Shown piece after piece: positions 16,748 through 26,060 of a stretch of 38,664 nucleotides of DNA. The position numbers and the translations under genes were made by a program. The notes below the pieces were generated by a model that saw only the letters and a list, made by a program, of their open reading frames with translations, made no database searches and was not told the DNA's origin. Source of the stretch: Collinsella aerofaciens (GTDB taxonomy: Bacteria > Actinomycetota > Coriobacteriia > Coriobacteriales > Coriobacteriaceae); NCBI RefSeq assembly GCF_901212495.1, contig NZ_CAAKNY010000074.1:1-38664 (forward strand). Direction: 5' to 3'. Within the stretch, counting starts at the first letter, position 1; the number at the start of each line of letters is the position of its first letter.

Positions 16748-18034
16748 CTATTTAAAGAATCCATCGTAATCATACATCTTGATCTGGCCTTCGAGCTTAT
16801 CGAGCGTGTCGAGCACGACGCCGACCATGATGAGGATGGACGTGCCGCCAAATGCCTGGATCAGATGATTACCCGTGAAGGAGAAGATGATCGAAGGCAC
16901 GATGGCGATGAGCGCCAAAAAGACAGCGCTGGGAAGCGTAATCTTGTTGAGCGCGTTCTTGATGTAGGCCGCGGTGGCCCTACCCGGACGGACGCCCGGA
17001 ATAAAGCCGCCCTGCTTCTTAAGATTGTCGGCCGTGTCATCGGGGTTGAACACCATGGAGGTGTAGAAGTACGCGAAGAACACGATGAGGACAACATTAA
17101 GCACCCAGTTGAGCCAACCGGTCGAAAGCGCAGAGGCAACTGCCTGAATCCACCCGATGCCGGGGAAGAACACGGCAATCTGAGCCGGGAAGTACAGCAG
17201 CGCCGAAGCGAAGATGATCGGCACGACACCCGCGGTGTTGACCTTGATGGGCAGGTAGGTGGTCTGGCCACCCATCATGCGACGGCCCACGACGCGCTTA
17301 GCGTAGGAGACCGGGATGCGGCGCTGGCCGCGCTCAAGGAAAACGATCAGCGGGATAACCAGCAGGATGATGGCGCAGATGATCACCATGGTGATGATGC
17401 CACCGGCATTGCCCTTGGTGCTGGAGAAGATAGCCTGCGGAAGACCGGCCATGATGTTCGCAAAGATGATCAGCGACATGCCATTGCCGATACCGCGCTG
17501 GGTGATGAGCTCACCAATCCACATGATCAGCATGGCGCCCGCAGTGAGCGTGCCGACGATCATGAGGTCGAAGATAATCTCGGGAGCGCCGGCGCCATGA
17601 AAGCTAATGCCGAAGCTCTTAAAGAGGAAGAGGTAACCCACGGAGTTGAGGATTGCCAGAGCCAGGGTGAGGTAACGCGAATACTGCGTAATCTTGGTCT
17701 GACCGACCTCGCCCTCGCGGGCAAGCTCATGCAGGGAAGGCACAACGGCCTGGAGCATCTGGAGGATGATCGAGCTGGTGATGTAAGGCATGATGCCCAG
17801 AGAAAACACCGACACATAGCTCAACGCGCCGCCAGAGAAAAGATTCAGGAGGGCCATAGCACCTGCGGCGACCGAATTGTTATCGGTCGAGAAAAGGCCC
17901 AGCATCCCCTGGAAGGGAATGCCGGGCACAGGAACGTGCGCACCAATGCGGTACACGACGAGCATAGCTATGGTAAAAAGAATCTTTTCGCGCAATTCTT
18001 TGATGCGGAAAGCATTCTTAAGACCATTTAGCAC
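16748..18034 (-). CDS. secY: Preprotein translocase subunit SecY
   Basis: Channel-forming subunit of the Sec translocon in the cytoplasmic membrane. The 428-residue protein has about ten hydrophobic segments, with [14 protein letters not shown] in the middle and the N-terminal [12 protein letters not shown] region as family marks. The start is GTG, embedded in GTGCTAA so that it overlaps the rplO stop by 7 bp. This favours translational coupling. Confidence 0.97.
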   Translation of the reverse strand: MLNGLKNAFRIKELREKILFTIAMLVVYRIGAHVPVPGIPFQGMLGLFSTDNNSVAAGAMALLNLFSGGALSYVSVFSLGIMPYITSSIILQMLQAVVPSLHELAREGEVGQTKITQYSRYLTLALAILNSVGYLFLFKSFGISFHGAGAPEIIFDLMIVGTLTAGAMLIMWIGELITQRGIGNGMSLIIFANIMAGLPQAIFSSTKGNAGGIITMVIICAIILLVIPLIVFLERGQRRIPVSYAKRVVGRRMMGGQTTYLPIKVNTAGVVPIIFASALLYFPAQIAVFFPGIGWIQAVASALSTGWLNWVLNVVLIVFFAYFYTSMVFNPDDTADNLKKQGGFIPGVRPGRATAAYIKNALNKITLPSAVFLALIAIVPSIIFSFTGNHLIQAFGGTSILIMVGVVLDTLDKLEGQIKMYDYDGFFK

Positions 18035-18477
18035 GGCAGCTCGACCTTTCCGCCGGCGGCCTCGATCTTGGCCTGCGCAGAAGCGCTGACCTTGTCGACC
18101 TTGACCGTGAACTTCTTGGTGAGCTCACCATTGCCGAGCACCTTGACGGGCTCGAACTCGCTCTTGGTGATGCGAGCAGCCTTAAGAGCGGCACCGTCGA
18201 TCACAGCACCATCCTCGAACTTACGCTCGAGACGCTCAACGTTGACTGCGGTGTACTCGATACGACGGGGGTTGCGGAAGCCCGGAAGCTTGGGCAGGCG
18301 CATAGCCAGCGGAGTCTGGCCACCCTCGAAGCCGGCACCCTTGGTGCCACCAGAGCGAGAGCCCTGGCCCTTCTGGCCGCGACCAGAAGTGGTGCCGTGA
18401 CCCGAAGAATTGCCACGGCCGACGCGCTTGCGGTTCTTGGTGGAACCGGGCGCGGGAGTAAGATCGTGAAGCTGCAT
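18028..18477 (-). CDS. rplO: Ribosomal protein L15
   Basis: 50S assembly protein. The 149-residue protein begins [22 protein letters not shown], with the glycine/arginine-rich [19 protein letters not shown] extension that threads into 23S rRNA. The C-terminal globular domain follows. It lies 3 bp after rpmD and overlaps secY. Confidence 0.97.
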   Translation of the reverse strand: MQLHDLTPAPGSTKNRKRVGRGNSSGHGTTSGRGQKGQGSRSGGTKGAGFEGGQTPLAMRLPKLPGFRNPRRIEYTAVNVERLERKFEDGAVIDGAALKAARITKSEFEPVKVLGNGELTKKFTVKVDKVSASAQAKIEAAGGKVELPC

Positions 18478-18480
18478 TTG

Positions 18481-18663
18481 CTACTCCTCTACAATCTCGA
18501 CAAGGTGCTTGACCTTGAAGATCATGCCGCGGACGGACTCGTTGTCAGCAATCTCGCGAACCTCGCGGATCCTGTGGAGACCGAGGGCACGGACAGTACG
18601 GACCTGGTCCTGCTTGCAACCGTTGGTGCTGCGGACCTGCTTGATCTTGATGGTGTCAGCCAT
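18481..18663 (-). CDS. rpmD: Ribosomal protein L30
   Basis: Short 60-residue 50S protein of the bacterial type. TIKIKQVRSTNGCKQDQVRTVRALGL covers the ferredoxin-like core. It lies 2 bp after rpsE and 3 bp before rplO, so it is translated as part of a tight operon. Confidence 0.96.
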   Translation of the reverse strand: MADTIKIKQVRSTNGCKQDQVRTVRALGLHRIREVREIADNESVRGMIFKVKHLVEIVEE

Positions 18664-18665
18664 GC

Positions 18666-19190
18666 TTAGTTCTCCTTACCGACGAACATCTCGGAGACCG
18701 TCAGGCCACGGCGAGCCGCGACGTCCTCAGGGCTGGAGAGCTCCTTGAGGCCCTCGACGGCAGCCTTGATGATGTTGAGGCCGTTGTCGGTACCGAGGGA
18801 CTTGGACAGGACGTTCTTGATGCCAGCAAGCTCAAAGAGGGGACGCACGGCGCCGCCGGCGATAACGCCGGTACCCTCGACAGCGGGCTTGATGATGATG
18901 CGGCCGGCACCAAAGTGGCCGAGAACCTCGTGCGGGATGGTGCCCTGCTCGGTCACCGGCACGTGGAACATGTTCTTCTTGGCATCGAGAGACGCCTTGG
19001 AGATGGCCAGGGGCACCTCAGCGGACTTGCCCATGCCAACGCCGACGTTGCCCTTGCCGTCGCCAACGACGACGAGAGCGACGAGGCTCATGCGACGACC
19101 ACCCTTGACGGTCTTCGACACGCGGTTGATGTAAACGACGCGCTCCTCGAACTCGGAGGCCTCGCGCTGCTGCTTCTGATTACGAGCCAT
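18666..19190 (-). CDS. rpsE: Ribosomal protein S5
   Basis: 30S protein for decoding accuracy and helicase activity at the mRNA entry. The 174-residue protein has an N-terminal double-stranded RNA-binding fold ([23 protein letters not shown]) and a C-terminal domain with [20 protein letters not shown]. It lies 14 bp after rplR. Confidence 0.97.
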   Translation of the reverse strand: MARNQKQQREASEFEERVVYINRVSKTVKGGRRMSLVALVVVGDGKGNVGVGMGKSAEVPLAISKASLDAKKNMFHVPVTEQGTIPHEVLGHFGAGRIIIKPAVEGTGVIAGGAVRPLFELAGIKNVLSKSLGTDNGLNIIKAAVEGLKELSSPEDVAARRGLTVSEMFVGKEN

Positions 19191-19204
19191 GTGCTACATA
19201 CCTC

Positions 19205-19573
19205 CTAGAACTCGAGACCGGCGGCACGAGCACCGTCGGCGAGGGCCTTGACGCGGCCATGGTAGATACGGCCACCGCGATCGAAGGCGACCTTGGTGAT
19301 GCCGGCCTCGATGGCGCGCTTGCCAACGAGCTGACCGACCTTCTCCGCAGCCTCCTTGTTCGAGGTGTGGGTGCCCTTGAACTCGGCCTCGAGGGTCGAG
19401 GCAGAGACGAGCGTCAGGCTGGAGCCCTTGCTGTCGTCGATAATCTGGGCATAGATGTTGGCGTTAGTACGGGTCACGCGAAGGCGCGGACGCTCGGCGG
19501 TACCCGAGACCTTGCCGCGAACACGACGCTGACGACGCTTGAGGCCTTCCAGCTTCGCCTTATGCTTGTTCAT
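19205..19573 (-). CDS. rplR: Ribosomal protein L18
   Basis: 50S protein that binds 5S rRNA together with L5 (rplE, same operon). The 122-residue protein has a basic N-terminal segment ([19 protein letters not shown]) and the core [20 protein letters not shown]. The conserved [25 protein letters not shown] end is intact. Confidence 0.97.
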   Translation of the reverse strand: MNKHKAKLEGLKRRQRRVRGKVSGTAERPRLRVTRTNANIYAQIIDDSKGSSLTLVSASTLEAEFKGTHTSNKEAAEKVGQLVGKRAIEAGITKVAFDRGGRIYHGRVKALADGARAAGLEF

Positions 19574-19648
19574 ACGTAAACTCCTAAAAAGGTTGATCTT
19601 GCCAGCACCTGACGGGGTGCTGGTCTTATGCGAGTGAGCCGGTTACGA

Positions 19649-20185
19649 CTACTTGGCGGCCTTACCCAGCTTGCGGCGGATGTGCTCGCCAACGTAGTGG
19701 ATACCCTTGCCCTTGTAAGGCTCGGGAGGACGATGGCCGCGGATCTCGGCGGCGATCTGACCGACCTGCTGCTTGTTGATACCCTTGACGTTCACGTGGG
19801 TGTTGTCGGGAACCTCGAAGGTGATGCCCTCGGGAGCCTCGACGATCACGGGGTGCGAGAAGCCCAGGGAGAACTCGAGGTTCTTGCCCTTCTGCTGCAC
19901 GCGGTAACCGACGCCGGCAAGCTCGAGCTTCTTCTCGAAGCCCTCGGAAACGCCAACAACCATGTTGTGGATGAGGGCGCGGGTGAGGCCGTGGCGGGCA
20001 CGGGTCTCACGCTCGTCGTCGGGACGGGAAACGGTGAGGACGTTGTCCTCGACGTTGATAGCGAGCTTCTCAAAGACATCGAGCTCGAGCTGGCCCTTGG
20101 GGCCCTTGACGACAACGTTGTTGCCGTTGACTGCCACTTCGACTCCGGCGGGAATCTGGACAGGCTTATTACCGATACGAGACAC
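19649..20185 (-). CDS. rplF: Ribosomal protein L6
   Basis: 50S protein near the factor-binding site. Two repeated domains span 178 residues. The start [17 protein letters not shown] and the C-terminal [21 protein letters not shown] segment are diagnostic. A 75-bp gap separates it from rplR, larger than elsewhere in the operon, with no gene inside. Confidence 0.97.
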   Translation of the reverse strand: MSRIGNKPVQIPAGVEVAVNGNNVVVKGPKGQLELDVFEKLAINVEDNVLTVSRPDDERETRARHGLTRALIHNMVVGVSEGFEKKLELAGVGYRVQQKGKNLEFSLGFSHPVIVEAPEGITFEVPDNTHVNVKGINKQQVGQIAAEIRGHRPPEPYKGKGIHYVGEHIRRKLGKAAK

Positions 20186-20218
20186 GGTGATCTCCTTTCC
20201 TTCTACCTACCGAGCGAA

Positions 20219-20617
20219 TTACCAGACGTAAGCGATGATCTCGCCGCCGACGTTGTGCTTGCGAGCATCGCGGTCGGTCATGACGCCATGGCTGGTGGAA
20301 ATAATGGCGGTACCAAGGCCACCGCGGACGCGGGGCATGTCGGCAACGCCGGTGTACTTACGCAGGCCCGGCTTGGAAATGCGGCGGATGCCGTTGATGA
20401 TCTTAGCCTTCTTGGGACCATACTTAAGCGTGATGTGCAGAGTCTTCTGGGGAACGGTGTCCTCGACATCGTAGCCCTCGATGTAGCCCTCCTCGTGCAG
20501 AACACGAGCGATCTCGACGAGCTTCTTGCTGCTCGGCATGGAGACCGTGGCCTTGTTCACAGAGTTAGCGTTACGGATGCGCGTAAGCATATCTGCGATC
20601 GGGTCTGTAAGGTTCAT
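20219..20617 (-). CDS. rpsH: Ribosomal protein S8
   Basis: Primary 16S rRNA-binding protein; in E. coli it represses the spc operon by binding its mRNA. The 132-residue protein begins [18 protein letters not shown]. The C-terminal signature is [26 protein letters not shown]. The 119-bp gap to rpsN holds a small GCCG/CGGC hairpin near 20665 but no clear S8-type site. Confidence 0.97.
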   Translation of the reverse strand: MNLTDPIADMLTRIRNANSVNKATVSMPSSKKLVEIARVLHEEGYIEGYDVEDTVPQKTLHITLKYGPKKAKIINGIRRISKPGLRKYTGVADMPRVRGGLGTAIISTSHGVMTDRDARKHNVGGEIIAYVW

Positions 20618-20736
20618 ACAGATTCTCCTTCGTTCTTGATGAACACGTGCTCTTGGTTCTTCGCCGCCCTTAACGGCAAAGCCTAACTAGCGCGTTTTCC
20701 CTGTTCCAAACGGATGCTTGAAACGCTGGTAGTGAC

Positions 20737-20922
20737 TTACCAGCTGGCCTTCTTAACGCCGGGAAGCTCGCCCTTGAGTGCAAGCTCGCGGAAGCAGACA
20801 CGGCACAGGCCGAATTTGCGGTACACAGAGTGCGGACGGCCGCAGCGCTGGCAGCGCGTGTACTCACGAGTAGAGAACTTCTGCTTGCGATTGCACTTGA
20901 CGATCATCGATGTCTTAGCCAC
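20737..20922 (-). CDS. rpsN: Ribosomal protein S14, zinc-binding type Z
   Basis: 30S head protein of the short, Gram-positive 61-residue form. The zinc ribbon is CQRCGRPH at 24-31 and CRVC at 40-43. It lies between rplE and rpsH, the standard place. A hairpin lies in the gap upstream (20952-20993). Confidence 0.96.
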   Translation of the reverse strand: MAKTSMIVKCNRKQKFSTREYTRCQRCGRPHSVYRKFGLCRVCFRELALKGELPGVKKASW

Positions 20923-20951
20923 TTATATCCTCCTCACATAGAGTATTGTTC

Positions 20952-20993
20952 GCCCCAAACGCCGTCCCCTTTTGGAAACGGCGCATTTAGGGC
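20952..20993 (-). promoter_or_regulatory. Structured gap between rplE and rpsN
   Basis: CGCCGT (20960-20965) pairs with ACGGCG (20978-20983) around a 12-nt loop, and GCCC/GGGC can pair outside it. It lies in the mRNA between rplE and rpsN. It could be a ribosomal-protein binding site or a processing site. No T-run is present, so it is not a terminator. Confidence 0.4.
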
Positions 20994-21001
20994 AGGTGAA
21001 C

Positions 21002-21559
21002 CTATTTCTTGAACGGGAAACCGAAGGCGTCCAGAAGGGCCTTGGCCTCCTCATCGGTGTTGGCGGTGGTCACGAAGGTGATATCCATACCACGCTGGTG
21101 ATCGACGGAGTCGAAGTCGATCTCGGGGAAGATGAGCTGCTCGGTGACGCCCATGGAGAAGTTACCACGGCCGTCGAAGCTCTTGGCGGAGATGCCGCGG
21201 AAGTCGCGGATACGGGGGATCGCGACGGAGGTCAGACGATCGAAGAACTCCCACATACGGTCGCCACGCAGGGTAACCTTGCAGCCGATCGGCATACCAG
21301 CGCGCAGGCGGAAGGTAGCGATGGACTTGCGGGCACGGGTGATCATCGGCTGCTGGCCGGTGATGGCGCGCAGGTCGCGCACGGCACCGTCGATGGCCTT
21401 GGAATCGGTAGCGGCCTCGCCGACACCCATGTTCACGACGATCTTCTCAAACTTGGGGATCATCATGACGTTCTCGTACTGGAACTTTTCCTGAAGCTGC
21501 TGCTTGACCTCGTTGTTGTACTTGGTCTTCAGACGCGGCACATACTTCTCTTCTGCCAT
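21002..21559 (-). CDS. rplE: Ribosomal protein L5
   Basis: 50S protein that binds 5S rRNA with L18. The 185-residue protein contains [16 protein letters not shown] and the [17 protein letters not shown] and [28 protein letters not shown] segments. AAGAAGGAG lies 6 nt before the ATG. It is the first gene of its unit here: the expected upstream neighbour rplX is absent, and the next minus-strand gene upstream in transcription is xdhC, 320 bp away. Confidence 0.97.
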   Translation of the reverse strand: MAEEKYVPRLKTKYNNEVKQQLQEKFQYENVMMIPKFEKIVVNMGVGEAATDSKAIDGAVRDLRAITGQQPMITRARKSIATFRLRAGMPIGCKVTLRGDRMWEFFDRLTSVAIPRIRDFRGISAKSFDGRGNFSMGVTEQLIFPEIDFDSVDHQRGMDITFVTTANTDEEAKALLDAFGFPFKK

Positions 21560-21696
21560 TGTTCACTCCTTCTTGGGGTTTTAAGCACGGGGCGTGGCCA
21601 CGGTGGGTTGTCCTCGTGCCTCCTGGCTGCATCCACCCCGCTCATGGCATTTCGCGGTTTGGACTCGACGCAGCAGGAGCCGACAAAACAATCGGT

Positions 21697-21702
21697 ACTA
21701 TA
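21697..21702 (-). promoter_or_regulatory. Candidate -10 of the rplE (spc) transcription unit
   Basis: TATAGT on the minus strand, about 140 bp before the rplE start, in the only AT-rich part of the gap. The matching -35 (TGGAAA at 17 bp) is weak. A promoter is expected here because no ribosomal gene lies upstream. Confidence 0.4.
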
Positions 21703-21796
21703 CGCGCATCGGGAGCGTATTTCCAGAAAAACCTCGTCTGCCTGCACAACTCCACAACTCCCCCGCACAAATTGAACCCTAGGGGATCAAAAGAGC

Positions 21797-21863
21797 AGTT
21801 GCGGTGAAATAGTTCCTGGCTGACCGCCCGTCGGGCCCATCTAGGAACTATTCCACCGCAACT
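21797..21863. repeat. Palindromic repeat, copy A (downstream of xdhC)
   Basis: Two 21-nt arms (21797-21817 and 21843-21863) start AGTTGCGGTG and pair with one mismatch. The loop contains a small GCCCG/CGGGC hairpin. Copy B at 24590-24656 has the same arms without mismatch but a different loop. Copy A begins 17 bp after the xdhC stop codon. There is no T-run. Confidence 0.85.
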
Positions 21864-21879
21864 CATATCGAGGATGCGA

Positions 21880-22923
21880 TTAGCGCTTGCGAGGGACGAG
21901 CTTGGTGCGGCGCAGGTGGATCATCTCGGCGGCGATGGAGATAGCGATCTCCTCGGGGTCCTCTGCCTCGATGGCGGCTCCGATCGGCAGGTGCAGCTCG
22001 CCGATTTGCTCCTGCGTAAAGCCCTCTTGCTCCAGGCGGGCGTGCACAAAGGCCGTCTTACGGCGCGAGCCCAGGCAGCCCAGATAGGCGGGTTTGGCGC
22101 GCATGGCCTGAATCACCACGTCGATATCGGACTTGTGACCCGCCGTGGCGACAACCACCAGGTCGCGCGGGCCGATGGGGCACTGCTTGCTCAGGTTCTT
22201 GTAGTCGACCAGGCGACGGTCGCAGACACCGGGCACCCAATCGGGGGTCAGCGTGCCGGGGCGGTCATCGCAAGCCACGACGGCAAAGCCCGCCGCCGTG
22301 AGCACCCGCGCCGTCGCAGCGCCCACGTGGCCGCAGCCAAAGATGTAGGTCAGGCCCTCGGGGCAGAGCGTCTCGATGTGCGCCGCGGGAATCTCGGAGG
22401 CAGCGTTGGTGTAGGTGACCTTACTCCCCTCCTCCACCAGCGAAAGCCCGGGGCAGCCCGCAATGGTGCGGCGCGATTCCTCGCCATGGTACTCGGCCAC
22501 ATCGCCCTCGAGCGCGCTCGCGATAAACGGCTCAAAGTCGATGACGAAGTCGCCGATACGACGATACGCCAGCACATCGGCAATTTCCTGGAACAACGGT
22601 GTCTGGGTCGCATCCAGATGCAGGTAGCACAGGCAGATGGCTCCGCCGCAGATCATGCCGGTATCGGAGTTCTCACCGCCCATGGTGTAGCGGACCAGAC
22701 GCGACTGTCCCGCGCTCAGGAGCTCGCGCGCCTCATCCAGCGCAAAGAGCTCAATCTTGCCGCCGCCGATAGTGCCCGCCTGGCTGCCATCGGCAAAGAC
22801 AGTCATCCATGCGCCCACACCGCGCGGTGACGACCCCGCCGTACCGGCCACGACCACGAGCTCGCACGTCTCGCCAGCACGCAGGGCGGCAAGCGCCGCA
22901 TTCACAACATCGAGCTTTTCCAT
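21880..22923 (-). CDS. xdhC: XdhC-family molybdenum-hydroxylase maturation protein
   Basis: XdhC proteins bind the molybdenum cofactor and help insert its sulfido form into xanthine dehydrogenase-type enzymes. The 347-residue protein has the N-terminal XdhC domain with GSSPRGVGAWM at 30-40, GMICGG near 89-94, and a C-terminal Rossmann domain opening with FGCGHVG at 195-201. It lies 9 bp after yqeB, so the two form an operon. The enzyme it would serve is not encoded in this window. It could alternatively serve a selenium-dependent hydroxylase elsewhere. Confidence 0.9.
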   Translation of the reverse strand: MEKLDVVNAALAALRAGETCELVVVAGTAGSSPRGVGAWMTVFADGSQAGTIGGGKIELFALDEARELLSAGQSRLVRYTMGGENSDTGMICGGAICLCYLHLDATQTPLFQEIADVLAYRRIGDFVIDFEPFIASALEGDVAEYHGEESRRTIAGCPGLSLVEEGSKVTYTNAASEIPAAHIETLCPEGLTYIFGCGHVGAATARVLTAAGFAVVACDDRPGTLTPDWVPGVCDRRLVDYKNLSKQCPIGPRDLVVVATAGHKSDIDVVIQAMRAKPAYLGCLGSRRKTAFVHARLEQEGFTQEQIGELHLPIGAAIEAEDPEEIAISIAAEMIHLRRTKLVPRKR

Positions 22924-22932
22924 TGCCGCCTT

Positions 22933-23727
22933 CTATCCTCTAAAGACATCGGTGAGCATAGCGAGTGCCTCGAGCACGCCGCCGCCGACCGACGTCGCCT
23001 TGTCCGAAATGTAGTTGATATAGCTGGCATCGCCGCGCGGATCGACATCGGCGCATTTAAAGCCCTCAGTCACCTGTACGCCATTCGCCAAAAGCCCGCG
23101 CAGACAGCCATCGATCTGCGTGCACATGGGCGTATCGCCCGCGTAGCCAATCACGTCTCCAGCGCTCACGATGTCGCCGATTGCGCGGTCGGACCGAAAC
23201 ACGCCGGCGGCGGGGCTGTGGATAACACGCTCCTTGCCATAGCCGGCGATCATGCCCGGCACGCCCGTGTTGGGCTGGGGCGAACCTTGGGTAATGACAC
23301 GGCCGAGAAAATGCCCGCGCATGGTCTCGACCACGGCGTCGCAGTCAACCGGCGCGGTAAAGCCCGGCCCCACGGCGATGACGGCAGGCGCCATGTCGCG
23401 CGTGGTGCCCAAGTTGCGCTTAGCCAAAATCGCGTCGACCACAGCCGCGGGTTTCAACTCGCCGAGCATCTTGGCCTGGGGGTCCACCACCACGGCGACG
23501 TCTCCGGCCTCGGTAATTGCAAGCGCCTCAGCCGCCGTCTGTGCCAAGCGAGCGCGAATGCCCTCGACCTGGACCTCGCCCAGGCGAATGGCCTCGCAAA
23601 AACAGATTGTGCGGCGGATGCACGTGGGGACTGCGATATCGGCCATAACGACCGACACGCCGGCGCGCACCAAACGGGCAGCGACACCCGTGGCGATATC
23701 GCCGGCGCCGCGAACATAAACGAGCAT
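22933..23727 (-). CDS. yqeB: YqeB-type selenium-dependent molybdenum hydroxylase accessory protein
   Basis: EF2563/YqeB family, found next to selenium-dependent molybdenum hydroxylases, with an unknown biochemical role in cofactor selenation or insertion. The 264-residue protein starts MLVYVRGAGDIATGVAARLVRAG, a Rossmann-like glycine-rich turn. It also has AVGPGFTAPVDCD and SPAAGVFRSDRAIGDIVSAGDVIGY, the latter resembling a biotinyl/lipoyl-like hammerhead. Several cysteines (CIRRTICFCEA) are conserved by memory of the family. It is the first gene of the yqeB-xdhC pair and is divergent from yqeC. Confidence 0.88.
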   Translation of the reverse strand: MLVYVRGAGDIATGVAARLVRAGVSVVMADIAVPTCIRRTICFCEAIRLGEVQVEGIRARLAQTAAEALAITEAGDVAVVVDPQAKMLGELKPAAVVDAILAKRNLGTTRDMAPAVIAVGPGFTAPVDCDAVVETMRGHFLGRVITQGSPQPNTGVPGMIAGYGKERVIHSPAAGVFRSDRAIGDIVSAGDVIGYAGDTPMCTQIDGCLRGLLANGVQVTEGFKCADVDPRGDASYINYISDKATSVGGGVLEALAMLTDVFRG

Positions 23728-23829
23728 TCCCGGGGCACCTCCCTGTGCTACGGTTTGAGCAGAGCAAAAGCGGTTCGACCGCTACTCTGATGATTATTTA
23801 TTATCACAGTATTATACGGCGGTGAATAG
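23728..23829. promoter_or_regulatory. Divergent promoter region between yqeB and yqeC
   Basis: A 102-bp gap with an AT-rich core (23788-23812) that holds TATTAT on the plus strand and TATAAT on the minus strand as overlapping -10 candidates. Next to it is an AGCGGT-TCG-ACCGCT hairpin/dyad. No good -35 could be fixed, so the exact promoters are undecided. Confidence 0.35.
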
Positions 23830-24564
23830 ATGGAAACGACGGGCGGAAACCTTGCCTCCGCACTCAAGATCGAGCCGGGCATTACTGCAATTATCGGCAG
23901 CGGTGGCAAGTCGACACTGCTGAAGACGCTGGGTCTCGAGCTCATGCGCGCTGGCGGCCGCGTGCTCCTCTGCACCACCACGCACATGTTTCCCGTCGCC
24001 GGCGTGCCATGGAACGGGTCGAGCCGTCGCCTGGACGCCGCACCTTGGAAGCCAGGCGCCGCACATGTCCCCGGTTGCACCTGCGAGGCCTGCGCGGGCC
24101 TTGTGCGCGGAAGCATCTGCCAGGCGGGTGTTTTGGACCCGGAGACAGGCAAGCTCTCCGCCCCCGCCGAGCCGCTCGACCAGCTGGTGCAGCGCTTTGA
24201 CTATGTGTTGGCCGAGGCAGATGGCAGCAAGCGACTCCCGCTCAAGGCGCATGCCGCCTGGGAGCCGGTAATTCCCGCCGCCACGGCAAATGTTGTCTGG
24301 GTCGTCGGCGCCTCGGGGCTCGGTAAGCCCATCAACGAAGCCGTCCACCGCCCCGAGCTCTTCTGCGAGCGTTGCGGCTGCGAGCCCACCGACATCGCCA
24401 CGCCCGAGCGCGTCGCCCAGGTGCTCAATGCCGAGCTGCGGATGCTGAACCTCAGCAATGCCCGCATCATGCTCAACCAAGCCGACACGCTTACCGACCC
24501 AACAATGGCAGATCGCTTCGAGGCAGACCTCGGCCGCCCCCTCATCACCACCAGCCTCAAGTAG
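23830..24564 (+). CDS. yqeC: YqeC-type putative selenium-dependent hydroxylase accessory protein
   Basis: YqeC family P-loop protein associated with selenium-dependent molybdenum hydroxylases; the precise reaction is unknown. The 244-residue protein has a Walker A-like GSGGKST at residues 23-29, TTTHMF near 55, a CTCEAC cysteine cluster, and LAEADGSKRLPLKAHAAWEP, the family's hallmark segment. GGCGGTGA lies before the ATG. It is the only plus-strand gene of the cluster apart from the regulator, and converges on hyuA with palindrome B between. Confidence 0.85.
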   Translation: METTGGNLASALKIEPGITAIIGSGGKSTLLKTLGLELMRAGGRVLLCTTTHMFPVAGVPWNGSSRRLDAAPWKPGAAHVPGCTCEACAGLVRGSICQAGVLDPETGKLSAPAEPLDQLVQRFDYVLAEADGSKRLPLKAHAAWEPVIPAATANVVWVVGASGLGKPINEAVHRPELFCERCGCEPTDIATPERVAQVLNAELRMLNLSNARIMLNQADTLTDPTMADRFEADLGRPLITTSLK

Positions 24565-24589
24565 CTGGCGCTGCCCCAGCAGGCCTATA

Positions 24590-24656
24590 AGTTGCGGTGG
24601 AATAGTTCCTGAAACGGCCTATTTAGCGGCTAAACAGGAACTATTCCACCGCAACT
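24590..24656. repeat. Palindromic repeat, copy B (between yqeC and hyuA)
   Basis: Two perfect 22-nt complementary arms (24590-24611 and 24635-24656), opening AGTTGCGGTG and ending in AGTTCCTG. The loop holds TTTAGC-G-GCTAAA. The arms are the same as in copy A. It sits between the convergent 3' ends of yqeC and hyuA, so it could also act as a bidirectional terminator. Confidence 0.9.
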
Positions 24657-24683
24657 GAGGAGGGAAATCCGGTGATCTTCCTG

Positions 24684-26051
24684 CTAGCGGGGGACGTAGC
24701 GACCGGGTTGGGCTCCGGTGGGCTCGCCGTCGCGCGCCACCAGCACGCCGTTCACAAACACAGCCTTTGCGCGGCCATGCGCCTCAAAGCCCTCGAGCGG
24801 CGTGTAGTCCACGGCCTGATGCTGCGTCGCGGCACTGATCGTCCAGCGCGCCTGGGGATCCCACACGCACACGTCGGCATCGGAGCCCTCGGCAAGACAG
24901 CCCTTGCGCGGGTACATGCCAAACACGCGCGCCGGGTTCTCGCTCATCAAGCGGCAGAGGTCCTCGGGACCCAGCTGTCCCTCAAAGCTCGTAGCGATCG
25001 CGACGGGACGATGCTCCACACCGGGCCCGCCGTTGGGAATCGCGCGAAAGTCGTCGCGCCCGCGGTCCTTTTGCCCGTGTAGGTTAAAGCTGCAGTGGTC
25101 GGTCGCAATCGTATCGATCTCGCCGGCCACAAGCGCCTCGCGCAGTGCCGCACGGTCACCCGCATGGCGCAGCGGTGGGCTCATCACATACTTGGCACCC
25201 GCAAAGCCGTCCTCGCCCCGCTCCAAGTAGCACGTATCGTCGAGCATCAGATACTGAGGGCAGGTCTCGACATAGATATTCTTCTGCCCGCGCGCCTTGG
25301 CGGCACGGATGGCCTCGAGCCCCAGCTTGGTCGAAAGGTGCACCACGTTGACCGGTGCGTCGCCGGCCAGGTGCGCCAGATATAGCAGACGGCTCACCGC
25401 CTCGGCCTCGCACACATCCGGACGGCTGAGCGCATGGCCCTCGGGCCCGTGGATACCCTGCTCAAACACGCGCTTCTGCAGCTCGTTCACCAGCGTGCCG
25501 TTCTCGCAATGCACGCACAGGATACCGCCTAGGCGCTTGAGCTCCTCCAGCACCTCGAGCGTCTCGGCATCGTCCAGGCGCAGATGATCATAGGCAAAGT
25601 AGGTCTTGAACGACGATACGCCCGCCTCGCGCATGGCCGAGAGATCGGCGCGGTTACGCTCATTCCACTCGGCGAGTGCCATATGAAAGGCGTAGTTGGC
25701 CGTGCAGGTTCCATCGGCGCGGCGATGCCACTCGGCCAAGGCATCGGGCATGGTCACGCCGCGATCGGCCGTCGCGTAGTCCACAATGGTCGTCGTGCCG
25801 CCGCAGGCAGCCGCGCGCGTGCCGGTCTCAAAGCTATCGGCCGTCCAGTCCATGCCGGTCCAGCACTGCATGTGCGTGTGGCCGTCGATAAAGCCGGGAA
25901 ACACCCAGCAGCCCGCGGCATCCTCGACGGTGTCACCCCCGCCCGGCTCAATCGCCGCGGCGATCCGCACGATTTTGTCGCCATCCATGGCAAGATCGGC
26001 GCGGCGAAGCCCCCGTGGCGTCACGAGCGCGCCGTTTTTGATGATGATCAT
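24684..26051 (-). CDS. hyuA: D-hydantoinase/dihydropyrimidinase-type amidohydrolase (HyuA/YgeZ)
   Basis: Cyclic amidohydrolase that opens hydantoin or dihydropyrimidine rings. The E. coli orthologue HyuA (YgeZ) is a phenylhydantoinase and lies in the corresponding yge cluster. The 455-residue protein has the metal motif GHTH (H58, H60), the bridging carbamylated lysine K149 in SSFKTYFAY, then HCENG, VVHLST and DTIATDHCS. It lies 9 bp after mocA in one operon. In an anaerobic purine pathway it would open a ring intermediate made by the hydroxylases; the true substrate is inferred. Confidence 0.9.
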   Translation of the reverse strand: MIIIKNGALVTPRGLRRADLAMDGDKIVRIAAAIEPGGGDTVEDAAGCWVFPGFIDGHTHMQCWTGMDWTADSFETGTRAAACGGTTTIVDYATADRGVTMPDALAEWHRRADGTCTANYAFHMALAEWNERNRADLSAMREAGVSSFKTYFAYDHLRLDDAETLEVLEELKRLGGILCVHCENGTLVNELQKRVFEQGIHGPEGHALSRPDVCEAEAVSRLLYLAHLAGDAPVNVVHLSTKLGLEAIRAAKARGQKNIYVETCPQYLMLDDTCYLERGEDGFAGAKYVMSPPLRHAGDRAALREALVAGEIDTIATDHCSFNLHGQKDRGRDDFRAIPNGGPGVEHRPVAIATSFEGQLGPEDLCRLMSENPARVFGMYPRKGCLAEGSDADVCVWDPQARWTISAATQHQAVDYTPLEGFEAHGRAKAVFVNGVLVARDGEPTGAQPGRYVPR

Positions 26052-26060
26052 AATTGCTCC

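Larger units (their letters stand above)
21560..21879. other. 320-bp gap between xdhC and rplE
   Basis: No gene or rplX remnant is recognised. From the xdhC side it holds a 67-bp stem-loop (21797-21863), a tandem duplication of the 8-mer CACAACTC (near 21750-21765), and a candidate -10 (TATAGT, 21697-21702, minus). A long leader with GGTGG/CCACC and CACG/CGTG pairing then runs to rplE. The composition differs from neighbouring coding DNA, with a locally AT-rich patch around 21690-21780. Confidence 0.6.

Noticed and set aside
21560..21700. Remnant of rplX upstream of rplE
   Set aside because: Reading frames in the leader give no L24-like segment such as its KOW motif.
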